Shown: positions 24,747-34,149, counted from the stretch's first letter. The stretch: 64,000 bases of DNA from PRO6 sp035565775 (GCA_035565775.1 DATMRW010000021.1:434001-498000), one strand, 5' to 3'. The notes: generated from the sequence alone by a model not told the origin. Program-made: numbers and translations.

Positions 24747-25910
24747 CTAGCCCTGACGGATCGCCGCCAGCGCGTTCCTGAGATCGTCGATCAGATCGGT
24801 TTCCGCTTCGAGCCCGACCGACAGGCGCAGCAGGCCGTCATGGATTCCGGCGATGCGGCGGGCCTCGGCGTCCATCGCAGCATGGGTCATCGTCGGCGGA
24901 TGCGCAACGAGACTTTCGACGCCCCCCAGCGACTCGGCGAGGAAAAACACCCGCAGCGCGCCGGCAAACTGGCGCACCGCCTCAAGGCCGCCCTTGAGCT
25001 CGAAGGAGAGCATCGCGCCAAAGCCGCTCTGCTGCGCCTTGGCGATCGCGTGGGTCGGATGATCGGCAAGGCCCGGATAGTGAACCGCCGCGACCTGCGG
25101 ATGGCCCTGCAGGAATTTTGCGACCGCCATCGCGCTCGCCTGCTGGCGCTCGATGCGCGGAAACAGCGTGCGCACGCCGCGCAGCGTCATATAGGCATCG
25201 AACGGCGCACCCGACGTGCCGACGATGTTGGCCCAGGCGATGAGCGCATCGACATCGGCCTTGGCGGCAGCAATCACCGCGCCGCCGACCACGTCGGAAT
25301 GGCCGTTGAGATATTTTGTCGTCGAATGCAGGACATAGTCGGCGCCGAGCGCAATCGGCTGCTGCAGGGCCGGCGACAGAAACGTGTTATCGACCGCGAC
25401 CCTGGCGCCGACGGCGCGCGCCGCCGTCGCAATCGCCTTGATGTCGACGACGCGCATCAGGGGATTGCTCGGCGTCTCGATGAACACCAGCGCGGGCTTG
25501 TTCTGCAGCTCCGCCGAAAGCGCCGCGCTGTCGCCCTGATCCACCAGCTCCACGCGGATTTCGCCGCGCGCCTGCCGCGCCATCAACAGCCGGTAGGTGC
25601 CGCCGTAGCAGTCGTGCGGCGCCAGCACCAGCGCGCCGGGTGCCACCTGCGCCAGCACGAGATCCACCGCCGCCATGCCCGATGCCGTGATCACCGCGCC
25701 CGCGCCGCCCTCGAGCTGCGCCAGCGTATCGGCCAGCACGTCGCGGCCGGGATTGCCGCTGCGGGTGTATTCGTAGGCGCGCGGCTGCTGCAATCCGGCA
25801 AAGGTGAAATTGCTGGTGAGATAGATCGGCGGCACGATCGCGCCAAAGTTACGATCGCTGGCAATGCCCGTGACGGCCGCGATGGTTTGGGGCGCTCTTT
25901 GCTTGGGCAT
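24747..25910 (-). CDS. metB: cystathionine gamma-synthase / Cys-Met metabolism PLP enzyme
   Basis: A 387-residue PLP enzyme of the Cys/Met metabolism family, close in length to E. coli MetB (386). The PLP lysine is Lys199 in LHSTTKYLNGHSDVVGG, which matches Lys198 of E. coli MetB. Other marks are YEYTRSGNPGRDVLADTLA, ASGMAAVDLVL, VFIETPSNPLM and VDNTFLSP. It should join an activated homoserine to cysteine, or release or add sulfur; the exact activity (synthase, lyase, sulfhydrylase) is not certain. The ATG at 25910 with GGAG upstream is preferred to a TTG nine codons earlier. It lies downstream of mrp on the same strand. Confidence 0.85.
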   Translation of the reverse strand: MPKQRAPQTIAAVTGIASDRNFGAIVPPIYLTSNFTFAGLQQPRAYEYTRSGNPGRDVLADTLAQLEGGAGAVITASGMAAVDLVLAQVAPGALVLAPHDCYGGTYRLLMARQARGEIRVELVDQGDSAALSAELQNKPALVFIETPSNPLMRVVDIKAIATAARAVGARVAVDNTFLSPALQQPIALGADYVLHSTTKYLNGHSDVVGGAVIAAAKADVDALIAWANIVGTSGAPFDAYMTLRGVRTLFPRIERQQASAMAVAKFLQGHPQVAAVHYPGLADHPTHAIAKAQQSGFGAMLSFELKGGLEAVRQFAGALRVFFLAESLGGVESLVAHPPTMTHAAMDAEARRIAGIHDGLLRLSVGLEAETDLIDDLRNALAAIRQG

Positions 25911-25985
25911 CTGGTCAGGCTCCGTTGAAACCGCCAACGCTTCGGCCCGGCGGGCGAGCCCGGCGCGGCGGTCTAGTTTGAAAGA

Positions 25986-27104
25986 TTACTCGATCACGAT
26001 GCGGGGGGCGGGTTTGCCGGTGGTGCCGGTGGTCAGCATCGTCCAAAGCTGTTCGGCAAAGCCGATATAGGTTTTGGCATGGTGGCCGTCCGGATCGGCC
26101 GCGACGATCGGGCGGCCGGCGTCGGACGTTTCCCGGATCTGCATCTGCAGCGGCACCTCGCCGAGAAACGGAATGTGGTGGCTTTCGGCTTCCTTGCGCG
26201 CGCCGCCATGGCCGAAAATCATCGAGACACGGTTGCAGGTCGGGCAGCAGAAGCTCGACATGTTTTCAATCAGGCCGAGCAGCGGAACGCTTACCTTCTC
26301 GAACATCGAGATGCCCCGCCGCGCATCGATCAGGGCGATATCCTGCGGCGTCGAGACGATCACCGCGCCGGAGAGCGGCGTCTGCTGCGCCAGCGTGAGC
26401 TGCACATCGCCGGTGCCCGGCGGCAGGTCCACGACGAGAACATCGAGTTCCCCCCAGGCGACATGGCGCAGCATCTGGGTGATGGCCGAAATCACCATCG
26501 GCCCGCGCCAGATCATTGCCAGGTCCTCTTCGATCAGGAACCCGATCGACATCACCTTGACGCCATAGCCTTCCAGCGGCGCCATGGTGCGGGCGTCGAT
26601 CTGCTTGGGCTTGCCGTGCAGGCCGAACAGCTTGGGCTGGGACGGCCCGTAAACGTCGGCATCGAGCACGCCGACCTTGAGCCCGAGCGCGGCGAAGCCA
26701 AGCGCGAGATTGCACGCGGTCGTCGACTTGCCGACGCCGCCCTTGCCCGAGGCGACCGCGACGATATGGCGGATGCCGGGAATGGCGGCCGGCTTGCCCG
26801 AAGCGGCCTGCGGATGGCCGGGCGCGCGCGGTGCCGAGCTTACCTGCTGCGGCGTCACGCCACTCGTCGGCTTCAGCCCGACCAGCGCGCTTTCAACTCC
26901 GGGTAGAGCGACAATGGCCCGCTCTGCCGCCACGCGCATCGGTTCCAGCGCGCGGGCCTCGGAAGCATCGATCGAGACGATGCAGATCACCCGGTTGTCC
27001 CGGATCGTGACCTTGGCGATGCGCCCGGAAGCTGCCAGCGACGTGCCGTCTAGCAGTTTCACGCCCTCAAGCGCACGCCGAATATCCGCCTCGCTGACCG
27101 CCAC
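25986..27104 (-). CDS. mrp: Mrp/NBP35-family Fe-S cluster carrier ATPase
   Basis: A 372-residue protein. The N-terminal MIP18/DUF59 domain occupies residues 1-80, a Pro/Ala-rich linker 84-110, and the P-loop ATPase 111-372. The deviant Walker A GKGGVGKST is at 120-128. The DLPPGTGDVQLTL switch and the C-terminal Cys pair (FCCPTC) that binds a bridging [4Fe-4S] cluster are intact. It should assemble or carry Fe-S clusters in the cytoplasm. The gene is divergent from a DUF971 gene (264-base gap), and the PLP-enzyme gene follows 75 bases downstream. Confidence 0.95.
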   Translation of the reverse strand: MAVSEADIRRALEGVKLLDGTSLAASGRIAKVTIRDNRVICIVSIDASEARALEPMRVAAERAIVALPGVESALVGLKPTSGVTPQQVSSAPRAPGHPQAASGKPAAIPGIRHIVAVASGKGGVGKSTTACNLALGFAALGLKVGVLDADVYGPSQPKLFGLHGKPKQIDARTMAPLEGYGVKVMSIGFLIEEDLAMIWRGPMVISAITQMLRHVAWGELDVLVVDLPPGTGDVQLTLAQQTPLSGAVIVSTPQDIALIDARRGISMFEKVSVPLLGLIENMSSFCCPTCNRVSMIFGHGGARKEAESHHIPFLGEVPLQMQIRETSDAGRPIVAADPDGHHAKTYIGFAEQLWTMLTTGTTGKPAPRIVIE

Positions 27105-27368
27105 TTTCCGCCTCCTGATCGCGCCCGGAAGGCGCGGTCGTCACGCAAATCGCACGGCCGTTCACGATGTCCGGAGGCCGCGCGGTGCCCGACCCGTTGT
27201 AGGAGGTAGTGGCAAGTCAAATCAAGCAGCCGTTGGTCGGTAGTGGCTTTCGCCCGCTACAAGTGACATTGACGGCGGGTAGGCCTAACCTGTCCGCCGA
27301 ACCGGCGCGGATCTGATGCTAGCCCGCGCGGGCCAGATGTTTCGAGCAGTCCCAACCCGAGCCGCCGC

Positions 27369-27770
27369 ATGACCGATCCGACCCCGACTTCGCCGCCTCC
27401 ATCCCCGCCGTGGCCGGTTGAAATCCGCCTGACGAAGGATCGCAGGACGCTGCATGTCACCTTCGACGACGGCCAAAGCTTTGTGCTGTCGGCGGAGCTG
27501 TTGCGCGTCACCAGCCCCTCGGCCGAGGTGCAGGGCCACTCCATCAACGAGCGGCGCACCGTCGGCGGCAAGCGCAACGTCACCATCGTGACGATTGATC
27601 CGGTCGGCAACTACGCCATCCGCATCACCTTCGACGACAGCCACTCCACCGGCATCTATACCTGGCCCTATCTTCACGAGGCCGGGACCCACGGGGAACA
27701 GTGGTTTCAGGAATATCTCGAAGCCCTCGCCACCAAAGGCCTCGACCGCGACAAGCCCGGCACGCGCTGA
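27369..27770 (+). CDS. DUF971 domain protein
   Basis: A 133-residue protein: a Pro-rich N-terminus (residues 4-14), then one DUF971 domain (IRLTKDRRTLHVTFDDGQSF and following). Conserved parts include LRVTSPSAEVQGH and the C-terminal YAIRITFDDSHSTGIYTWPYL and GEQWFQEYLEALATKG. DUF971 is found alone in bacteria, at the N-terminus of gamma-butyrobetaine hydroxylase, and at the C-terminus of the chloroplast Fe-S carrier HCF101. Its place divergent from mrp points to Fe-S work; the function is otherwise unknown. Confidence 0.88.
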   Translation: MTDPTPTSPPPSPPWPVEIRLTKDRRTLHVTFDDGQSFVLSAELLRVTSPSAEVQGHSINERRTVGGKRNVTIVTIDPVGNYAIRITFDDSHSTGIYTWPYLHEAGTHGEQWFQEYLEALATKGLDRDKPGTR

Positions 27771-27885
27771 GGCGTGGCCTGCGCCTTCCCTTTCTGCCCC
27801 CGCACACCGCCATTCATAAAAAAATAACTCGCGCGGATGCGGGCACCTGCTACCACCAGAATTGACGGGATAACGGAGCGGCTTG

Positions 27886-27917
27886 TCCGAAATATCCAAG
27901 TGATCTTCGGATTTCGG
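27886..27917. repeat. two mutually exclusive hairpins upstream of the amide transporter operon
   Basis: CCGAAAT (27887-27893) can pair with ATTTCGG (27911-27917), and overlapping TCCGAA (27886-27891) with TTCGGA (27906-27911). The two stems compete. They lie 84-115 bases before the binding-protein start, in the 230-base gap after the DUF971 gene, where they could be an operator or a leader switch. Confidence 0.35.
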
Positions 27918-28000
27918 CATGGCGCGGATGCGCGGCCAATGATTTGTCTGCACGGTAGGCGAAAAACGTCGCCGCAGACACATTCCGAGGGGGAAACACC

Positions 28001-29275
28001 ATGAGTGGCAATCGCCGCGAGCCAGTTGACGTCATCCGTCAGAAGTCAGGCATCAGCCGCCGCACCTTCGTCGCCGCCGGCGCGACGACATTGCTGGGCG
28101 GCTTCACCGCCGCAGCCCCGGCGATCGCACAGAACGCCCCGATCAAGGTCGGCGCGCTGGTCGATCTTTCCGGCCCGCTGCAGCCGTTCGGCCAGGGCAA
28201 GATGCAGGCGATCCAGCTCGCCGCCGAGGAAATCAACGCCGCCGGCGGCCTGCTCGGTCGCAAGATCGAGCTGGTGCAGTACGACACCCAGTCCGAAAAT
28301 CAGCTCTACGGCCAGTTCGCCCAGCAGCTCGCGCTGCGTGACAAGGTCGCCGTCGTCCATGGCGCGATCACCAGCGCGGCGCGCGAAGTCGCCCGCCCGG
28401 TGCTCAAGCGCGCGCAGACGCTGTATTTCTACAACATGATCTATGAAGGCGGCCTCTGCGACCAAAACACTTTCGTCACCGGCCCGACCCCGCAGCAACT
28501 GCTGCAGAAGCTCATTCCCTACATCGTCAACCGCTTCGGCAAGCGCGTCTATATTCTCGCGGCCGACTACAACTTCGGCCACTACTCGGCGGAGTGGGTG
28601 AAGAAGATCGCCAAGGAATCCGGCGGCGAAGTCGTCGGCTCGGAGTTCTTCCCGCTCGAGGCCAACAGCTTCGGCCCGACCATCGCCCGCATCCAGCAGG
28701 CCAAGGCCGATGTGGTGTTCAATGTGTTCGTCGGGCCGGCGCACGCCTCGTTCTACGGCCAGTGGGCCGCCGCCGGCATGAACAAGAAGATCCCGATGGC
28801 TTCGCATACGCTCGGCGACGCCGGCGACCAGAAGCGGATGCCGCCGGAGGTCAGCGAAGGCCTCGTCACCGTCAAGAACTATTTCGACGAGATCGACTCG
28901 CCGAAGAACAAGGCGTTCCTCGCCAACTACGCCAAAAAGTTCGGCGCCAATCACAATTACATCGGCTCGCTCTCGGTCGCCGACTATCAGGCGATGTATC
29001 TGTGGGCCGAAGCCGTGAAGAAGGCCGGCTCGATCGAGCGCGCCGCCGTGATCAAGGCACTGGAGTCCGGCATCAGCATCGACGGCCCGAGCGGCAAGGT
29101 GACAATCGATCCGGCCACCCATCATTGCGTGCTCGACATGTATCTCGCAGAGATGAAGGGCGGCGACTTCAAGATCCTCGAGCACTGGGCTGGCCTCAAG
29201 CCGATGGATGGCGACGCGCGCTGCGACCTGATCAAGAACCCGTCCACCAATCAGCAGTTCGGACCCCAGTTCTGA
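28001..29275 (+). CDS. HAAT ABC transporter substrate-binding protein, system 2 (amide/urea type?)
   Basis: A 424-residue periplasmic binding protein with a twin-arginine signal (SRRTFVAAGATTLLGGF at residues 20-36, cleavage after AIAQ near 44), which is less usual for this family. The mature part starts APIKVGALVDLSGPLQPFG and resembles the short-chain amide/urea-binding branch (FmdD/UrtA/AmiC). GEEINAAGG-type and DYNFGHYSAEW-type segments are present. It heads an operon with two permeases, two ATPases and an amidase, which makes an amide the likely ligand; this is inferred from context. The gap upstream holds two alternative hairpins. Confidence 0.92.
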   Translation: MSGNRREPVDVIRQKSGISRRTFVAAGATTLLGGFTAAAPAIAQNAPIKVGALVDLSGPLQPFGQGKMQAIQLAAEEINAAGGLLGRKIELVQYDTQSENQLYGQFAQQLALRDKVAVVHGAITSAAREVARPVLKRAQTLYFYNMIYEGGLCDQNTFVTGPTPQQLLQKLIPYIVNRFGKRVYILAADYNFGHYSAEWVKKIAKESGGEVVGSEFFPLEANSFGPTIARIQQAKADVVFNVFVGPAHASFYGQWAAAGMNKKIPMASHTLGDAGDQKRMPPEVSEGLVTVKNYFDEIDSPKNKAFLANYAKKFGANHNYIGSLSVADYQAMYLWAEAVKKAGSIERAAVIKALESGISIDGPSGKVTIDPATHHCVLDMYLAEMKGGDFKILEHWAGLKPMDGDARCDLIKNPSTNQQFGPQF

Positions 29276-29306
29276 TTTTCCTGCGACCAACAGACGGCTG
29301 ATTGCA

Positions 29307-30173
29307 ATGGATGCGACGATACTTCTGCTCGTCCAGATTCTGTATGGGGCGGCAAGCCTGTTCCTGATCAGTATCGGGCTTGCTGTCATATTCGGGATGA
29401 TGGGTGTCATCAACTTCGCCCACGGCGAATTCTTGATGATCGGTGGCTTTGCCTTCGTTCTGTCCCAACGGGCGGGAGTCAATTTCTGGGTCGCGATGTT
29501 CGTCGTCGCGCCCCTCGTCGTCGCCATCTTCGGCGTCATCATCGAACGGACGATCATCCGCTGGCTCTACGGGCGGGTGGTCGACACCATCCTGGCGACG
29601 TGGGGGCTGAGCCTGCTGCTCATCGGCATCGCCTCCACGACGCTCGGCTACTATCAGGAAGGCGTCGCCCCGCCCTTCGGCAGCGTGCAGATCGGCAACT
29701 ACAGCGAAGGCGGCTACACCTTCTTCGTCATCGGCGTCGCCTTCTTCATCCTGGCGCTGCTCTACGGCCTGTTGCGCTTCACCCAGTTCGGCCTGATCGC
29801 GCGTGGCACCATGCAGAACCCGGCGATGGCCGCCGCGCTCGGCGTCAATGTCAGCTACGTCTATTCGATCACCTTTGCGCTCGGCGCCGCCGTCTCCGGC
29901 CTTGCCGGTGCGGTGCTGGCCCCGATTGCCGGGGTGATGCCGGTGATCGGCGCGACCTATATCGCAAAATCCTTCATCACCGTGATCACCGGCGGCGCAT
30001 CGCCGGTCGCCGGCACCGCGCTCGCCGCCGGCATTCTCGGCTCCACCGGGCAGATCACGGCGTTTCTCACCACCGCCGTGATCGGCGAAGTGGTGCTGCT
30101 CGCCACCGCCATCGTCATCCTGCGCCTCCTGCCCGCCGGCATCACCGGACGCTTCTTCAAGGGAGCGATCTGA
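29307..30173 (+). CDS. HAAT ABC permease (LivH-like), system 2
   Basis: A 288-residue inner-membrane permease with 7-8 hydrophobic segments. Family motifs are SIGLAVIFGMMGVINFAHGEFLMIGGF at residues 20-46 and the cytoplasmic coupling region ARGTMQNPAMAAALGVNVSYVY. A later motif, ITGGASPVAGTALAAGILGS, stands where most paralogues have VVGG-GSI-G. Stop and the next start share bases (TGATG), so translation is coupled. It forms the channel with the LivM-like partner. Confidence 0.92.
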   Translation: MDATILLLVQILYGAASLFLISIGLAVIFGMMGVINFAHGEFLMIGGFAFVLSQRAGVNFWVAMFVVAPLVVAIFGVIIERTIIRWLYGRVVDTILATWGLSLLLIGIASTTLGYYQEGVAPPFGSVQIGNYSEGGYTFFVIGVAFFILALLYGLLRFTQFGLIARGTMQNPAMAAALGVNVSYVYSITFALGAAVSGLAGAVLAPIAGVMPVIGATYIAKSFITVITGGASPVAGTALAAGILGSTGQITAFLTTAVIGEVVLLATAIVILRLLPAGITGRFFKGAI

Positions 30174-31171
30174 TGCGCGAGCTGAAAAGCCCGGCCTTTA
30201 TCGCAACCGCGATCATCGGCCTCATCGTCATCCTGCTCGCGCCCCACGTTCTCGAGCTCAACACCGTCTTCAACCTGACGGTCTATGCCATCATGGCGAT
30301 CCTCGCGCTCAGCCTCGGTCTCGTCTGGGGCATGGGCGGCATCTTGAGCTTCGGCCAGACCGCCTTTTTCGGCCTCGGCGGCTATGTCTACGCGGTCGCC
30401 GCGCTCAATTTCGGCGACAGCACGCCGGCGCTCCTGGTCGCGATCGTGATCCCGATCATCTTCGCGGCCATCGTCGGCTACTTCGCCTTCTTCGGCCGCG
30501 TCAGCGACGTCTATTTCGGCGTGATCTCGCTCACCATGTCGCTGATCCTGTTCAACCTGATCAACAGCACCTCGGGCAGCGGCTATCGCATCGGCAACGC
30601 GCCGCTCGGCGGCTACAACGGCATTCCCTCGGTGCCGCCGCTCAATCTGCCGTTCGATCCGGCGAACGCGCTCGACTTCGAGGGCATGTTCCTTGCCGCC
30701 GCGCTGATCCTGCTCGCGGTCTATCTCGGCCTTCGCGTCTTCATGAAATCGAGCTTCGGCCGCATCGCCGTTTCGGTGCGTGAAAACGAGCTGCGCGCCG
30801 AACTGCTCGGCTACGACGTGCGCCTCTACAAGCTCGGCACGTTCTGCATCGGCGCGGGCATCGCCGGCCTTGCCGGCGCGCTCTACGCCTCATGGGGATC
30901 GTTCATCGGCCCGAGCGCCTTCTCGCTGTCGTTCGCCGCGCAAACCATCATCTGGGTGCTGCTCGGCGGTCTCGGCACCCTGATCGGCCCGATCATCGGC
31001 TGCTTCATCGTGCAGTTCGTCACGATGTGGCTGGGCGAAACCAAGTTCATCAACCCGAACATCGCCCTCGGCCTCTTGTTCCTCGTCTCCGTCATGGTGC
31101 TGCCCAAGGGGCTTGCGCCGGTCGCCCAGCGCGTCGTCTCAACCTTGCAGCGTCGGGGAACCGCATCATGA
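30173..31171 (+). CDS. HAAT ABC permease (LivM-like), system 2
   Basis: A 332-residue inner-membrane permease with about nine hydrophobic segments. Motifs are WGMGGILSFGQTAFFGLGGYVYA near residue 52 and SVRENELRAELLGYDVRLYKL near 200, followed by LLGGLGTLIGPIIGCFIVQ near 262. The start overlaps the LivH-like stop and the end overlaps the LivG-like start (ATGA), the normal order for this transporter class. Confidence 0.92.
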   Translation: MRELKSPAFIATAIIGLIVILLAPHVLELNTVFNLTVYAIMAILALSLGLVWGMGGILSFGQTAFFGLGGYVYAVAALNFGDSTPALLVAIVIPIIFAAIVGYFAFFGRVSDVYFGVISLTMSLILFNLINSTSGSGYRIGNAPLGGYNGIPSVPPLNLPFDPANALDFEGMFLAAALILLAVYLGLRVFMKSSFGRIAVSVRENELRAELLGYDVRLYKLGTFCIGAGIAGLAGALYASWGSFIGPSAFSLSFAAQTIIWVLLGGLGTLIGPIIGCFIVQFVTMWLGETKFINPNIALGLLFLVSVMVLPKGLAPVAQRVVSTLQRRGTAS

Positions 31172-31890
31172 TTCTGCAGACCCAAGGTCTCTGCAAAACC
31201 TTCGGCGGCGTCGCCGCCATCGCCGGCATCGACTTCAACCTCAAGCAGGGCGAGCTGCGCTGCCTGATCGGCGCCAACGGCGCCGGCAAGAGCACCTTCT
31301 TCAAGATGCTGACCGGCCAGATCACGCCGACTTCGGGCCGGATCGTCATCAAGGGACAGGATGTCACCGGCTGGCCGTCGTTCAAGATCGCGCGGCTCGG
31401 CGTCGGCATCAAGACGCAGGTGCCGAGCCTGTTCGACGGCCTCACCGTCTCCGAGCACCTGCATCTGTCGGCGCTGCGCAAGGTCGGCGCGCGGCGCGCC
31501 GAAGAGGCCACCTGCGACATGCTGGCCGAGATGGAGCTTGAGGCGCTCGCGGACGCCAGCGTCGGCACCCTCGCCCACGGCCAGCGGCAATGGGTCGAGC
31601 TCGGCATGGTGCTGGTCGGCGACCCCGATATCGTGCTGCTCGACGAGCCCGCCGCCGGCATGACCCAGGCGGAGCTGCAGACGACAATCTCGCTGCTCGA
31701 CAAGATGCGCGGCCGCCGCACGATCATTATCGTCGAGCACGACATGAATTTCATCCGGCAGATTGCCGAAACCGTCACGGTGTTCCACCGCGGCCGCGTG
31801 CTGGTCGAGGACACCATGGACGGCATTTCGCGCAACGCCGAAGTTCGCGAAGCCTATCTCGGACAAAAGGGCCTCAAAGATCATGGTTGA
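31168..31890 (+). CDS. HAAT ABC transporter ATP-binding protein (LivG-like), system 2
   Basis: A 240-residue ATPase with Walker A LIGANGAGKSTFFKML near residue 36. Next comes GIKTQVPSLFDGLTVSEHL, a form typical of urea/amide systems (UrtD-like). The signature is LAHGQRQWVELG instead of the usual LSYGDQR/LSGGQ, again as in UrtD-type subunits, and Walker B is IVLLDEPAAGMT. The atypical signature agrees with an amide or urea substrate. It overlaps the LivF-like gene by eight bases. Confidence 0.9.
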   Translation: MILQTQGLCKTFGGVAAIAGIDFNLKQGELRCLIGANGAGKSTFFKMLTGQITPTSGRIVIKGQDVTGWPSFKIARLGVGIKTQVPSLFDGLTVSEHLHLSALRKVGARRAEEATCDMLAEMELEALADASVGTLAHGQRQWVELGMVLVGDPDIVLLDEPAAGMTQAELQTTISLLDKMRGRRTIIIVEHDMNFIRQIAETVTVFHRGRVLVEDTMDGISRNAEVREAYLGQKGLKDHG

Positions 31891-32602
31891 TAGCGCGGTG
31901 ATGCAGGTCAGCGATCTTCGCGCCGGCTACAAGAAAATCCCGATCCTCCTCGGCGTCAGCTTCCGCATCGCGGCCGGCGAACTCGTCGGCATCCTTGGCC
32001 ATAACGGCATGGGCAAGACCACCCTGATGCGCGCGCTGGTCGGCGCGCTGCCCGCGACCGGCGGCTCGATCGTGCTCGCCGGCAAGGACGTCACCCGGCT
32101 GCCGACGCACCTTCGCGCGCGCGGCGGCATCGGCTACGTGCCGCAGGGCCGCGACATTTTCCCGAACCTGTCGGTGCGGGAAAACCTCGCCATCGGCGCC
32201 GCCGGCCTCGGCCATCCGGTGAACGAGGCGGTCGATCGCGCGGTGGCGGATTTTCCGATTCTCAACCGGCTGCTCGACCGCAAGGGCGGCGCGCTCAGCG
32301 GCGGCGAACAGCAGATCCTCGCGCTCGCCCGCGCCCTGATCGGCCAGCCAAAGGTGCTGCTCCTCGACGAGCCGACCGAGGGCATCCAGCCGTCGATCGT
32401 CGAAGAGATCGAGGATCACCTGCTGCGGCTGGCGCGCGAGACAAATCTCGCCGTCGTCGTCGTCGAGCAGGATGTCGAATTCATCGCATCGCTGGCACAA
32501 CGCGTCCTGGTCATTCAGAAAGGCCAGATCGTGCGCGAACTGGATGGCGGCTCGCTCAATGATCCGCACGTCGTCGACGAGGTCATGGGCTTTTCCCACT
32601 GA
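31883..32602 (+). CDS. HAAT ABC transporter ATP-binding protein (LivF-like), system 2
   Basis: A 239-residue ATPase with Walker A ILGHNGMGKTTLMRAL near residue 37 (Met in place of Ala, as in UrtE-like subunits). GYVPQGRDIFPNLSVRENL follows. The signature is LSGGEQQILALARAL and Walker B VLLLDEPTEGIQP. With its LivG-like partner it powers transporter 2. The amidase gene begins 32 bases downstream. Confidence 0.9.
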   Translation: MVDSAVMQVSDLRAGYKKIPILLGVSFRIAAGELVGILGHNGMGKTTLMRALVGALPATGGSIVLAGKDVTRLPTHLRARGGIGYVPQGRDIFPNLSVRENLAIGAAGLGHPVNEAVDRAVADFPILNRLLDRKGGALSGGEQQILALARALIGQPKVLLLDEPTEGIQPSIVEEIEDHLLRLARETNLAVVVVEQDVEFIASLAQRVLVIQKGQIVRELDGGSLNDPHVVDEVMGFSH

Positions 32603-32634
32603 GCCCGGAATGATCAAGGTTACTGGAGGAAACG

Positions 32635-34149
32635 ATGAAGTTCAAAAACCCGACCGCTCAAGATCTGCGCGATGTCGCCGATCAGCTCGGCATGTCGCCG
32701 ACCGACGCCTATCTTGAGAGCGTCGAACAGATCGCGACGCATCTGTCGAACGCCTATGCCGCGCTCGACAACCTAGCCGATCCGATCCCCGAGGTGCGCT
32801 ATCCGCGCACCGGCGGCCGCCGCCCCTCCGCCGAGGAAAACCCGCTCGGCATCTGGTACATGAAGACCGACATCAAGGGCGCGGAAACCGGCAAGCTCGC
32901 CGGCCGCACCATTGCCATCAAGGACACGATCTGCCTTGCCGGCGTGCCGATGATGAACGGCGCCTCCGTGCTCGAAGGCTATGTGCCGGAGTTCGATGCC
33001 ACCGTCGTCAACCGCATCCTCGACGCCGGCGGCACCATCACCGGCAAGGTGGTGTGCGAATATTACTCGGTCTCCGGCGGCAGCCACACCAGCGCCACCG
33101 GCCCGGTGCACAACCCGCGCCGTCCGGGCTACTCGGCGGGCGGCTCTTCGTCCGGCAGCGCGGCCGTCGTCGCGGCAGGCGAAGCCGACATGTCGCTCGG
33201 CGGCGATCAGGCCGGATCGGTGCGCATCCCTTCGAGCTATTGCGGCGTCTACGGCATGAAGCCGACTTACGGCCTCGTGCCCTATACCGGCATCGCCGCG
33301 CTCGAAAACAGCATGGACCATTGCGGCCCGCTGAGTAACACCGTCGCCGACAACGCGCTGCTGCTCGAGGTGATCGCCGGCCCGGACGGGCTCGATGCCC
33401 GCCAGCGCAACGTTCAGGTCAACGACTATTCGGAAAAGCTCGGCCGCGACATCAAGGGCCTGCGCATCGGCGTCGTGAAAGAGGGCTTCGGCCTCGACAA
33501 CTCCGAAGCCGACGTCGACGCCAAGGTGCGCGAAACCGCGGAGCGTTTCCGCAAGCTCGGCGCCGTCGTCGAGGAAGTCTCGATCCCGATGCACCGCTAC
33601 GGCTTCTCGATCTGGGCGCCGATCGCCCATGATGGCGGCCTGTTCACGATGCTGGAGTCCAATGGCTTCGGCACCGGCATGGAGGGGCTCTATCCGTGGA
33701 GCCTGATGAAGGCGGTCGCCGGCTGGCGGAGCGACGGCGACAACTTCGCCGACACCATCAAGATCATGGCGCTGTTCGGCCGCTACTCGATGAACCGCTA
33801 TCAGGGCCGCTACTACGCCAAGGCGCAGAACCTGCGCCGCTCGCTGCGCGCGGCCTACGACGACGCGCTGTCGCGCTATGACCTGCTGTTGATGCCGACG
33901 CTGCCGGTCAAGGCAACACCGCTGCCGGGCCCCGACGCGACCGTGGAAGAGATCACCGCGCGCAGCTGGGAAATGATCAACAACACCTGCTCCTTCAATG
34001 TCAGCGGCCATCCCGCGATGAACATTCCTTGCGGCATGGAGGACGGGCGCCCGATCGGCGCGATGCTGATCGGCCGTCACTGGCAGGAGGCGACGATCTA
34101 TCAGGCAGCTGCCGCATTCGAACAATCGGGAGACTGGAAGACCTTTTGA
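32635..34149 (+). CDS. amidase of the nitrile-pathway (Rhodococcus AmdA) type
   Basis: A 504-residue amidase-signature enzyme with the extra N-terminal helical domain (residues 1-85) of the enantioselective amidases found next to nitrile hydratases. The catalytic residues fall at the same numbers as in Rhodococcus rhodochrous J1 amidase: Lys96, Ser171, Asp191 and Ser195 (AIKDT, GGSSSGS, GGDQAGS). Surrounding blocks such as AGVPMMNGA and GMKPTYGLVPYTGI also match that group from memory. It hydrolyses aliphatic or aromatic amides to acids and ammonia in the cytoplasm. It ends the transporter 2 operon, so import and hydrolysis are linked. No nitrile hydratase is in the window. Confidence 0.93.
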   Translation: MKFKNPTAQDLRDVADQLGMSPTDAYLESVEQIATHLSNAYAALDNLADPIPEVRYPRTGGRRPSAEENPLGIWYMKTDIKGAETGKLAGRTIAIKDTICLAGVPMMNGASVLEGYVPEFDATVVNRILDAGGTITGKVVCEYYSVSGGSHTSATGPVHNPRRPGYSAGGSSSGSAAVVAAGEADMSLGGDQAGSVRIPSSYCGVYGMKPTYGLVPYTGIAALENSMDHCGPLSNTVADNALLLEVIAGPDGLDARQRNVQVNDYSEKLGRDIKGLRIGVVKEGFGLDNSEADVDAKVRETAERFRKLGAVVEEVSIPMHRYGFSIWAPIAHDGGLFTMLESNGFGTGMEGLYPWSLMKAVAGWRSDGDNFADTIKIMALFGRYSMNRYQGRYYAKAQNLRRSLRAAYDDALSRYDLLLMPTLPVKATPLPGPDATVEEITARSWEMINNTCSFNVSGHPAMNIPCGMEDGRPIGAMLIGRHWQEATIYQAAAAFEQSGDWKTF

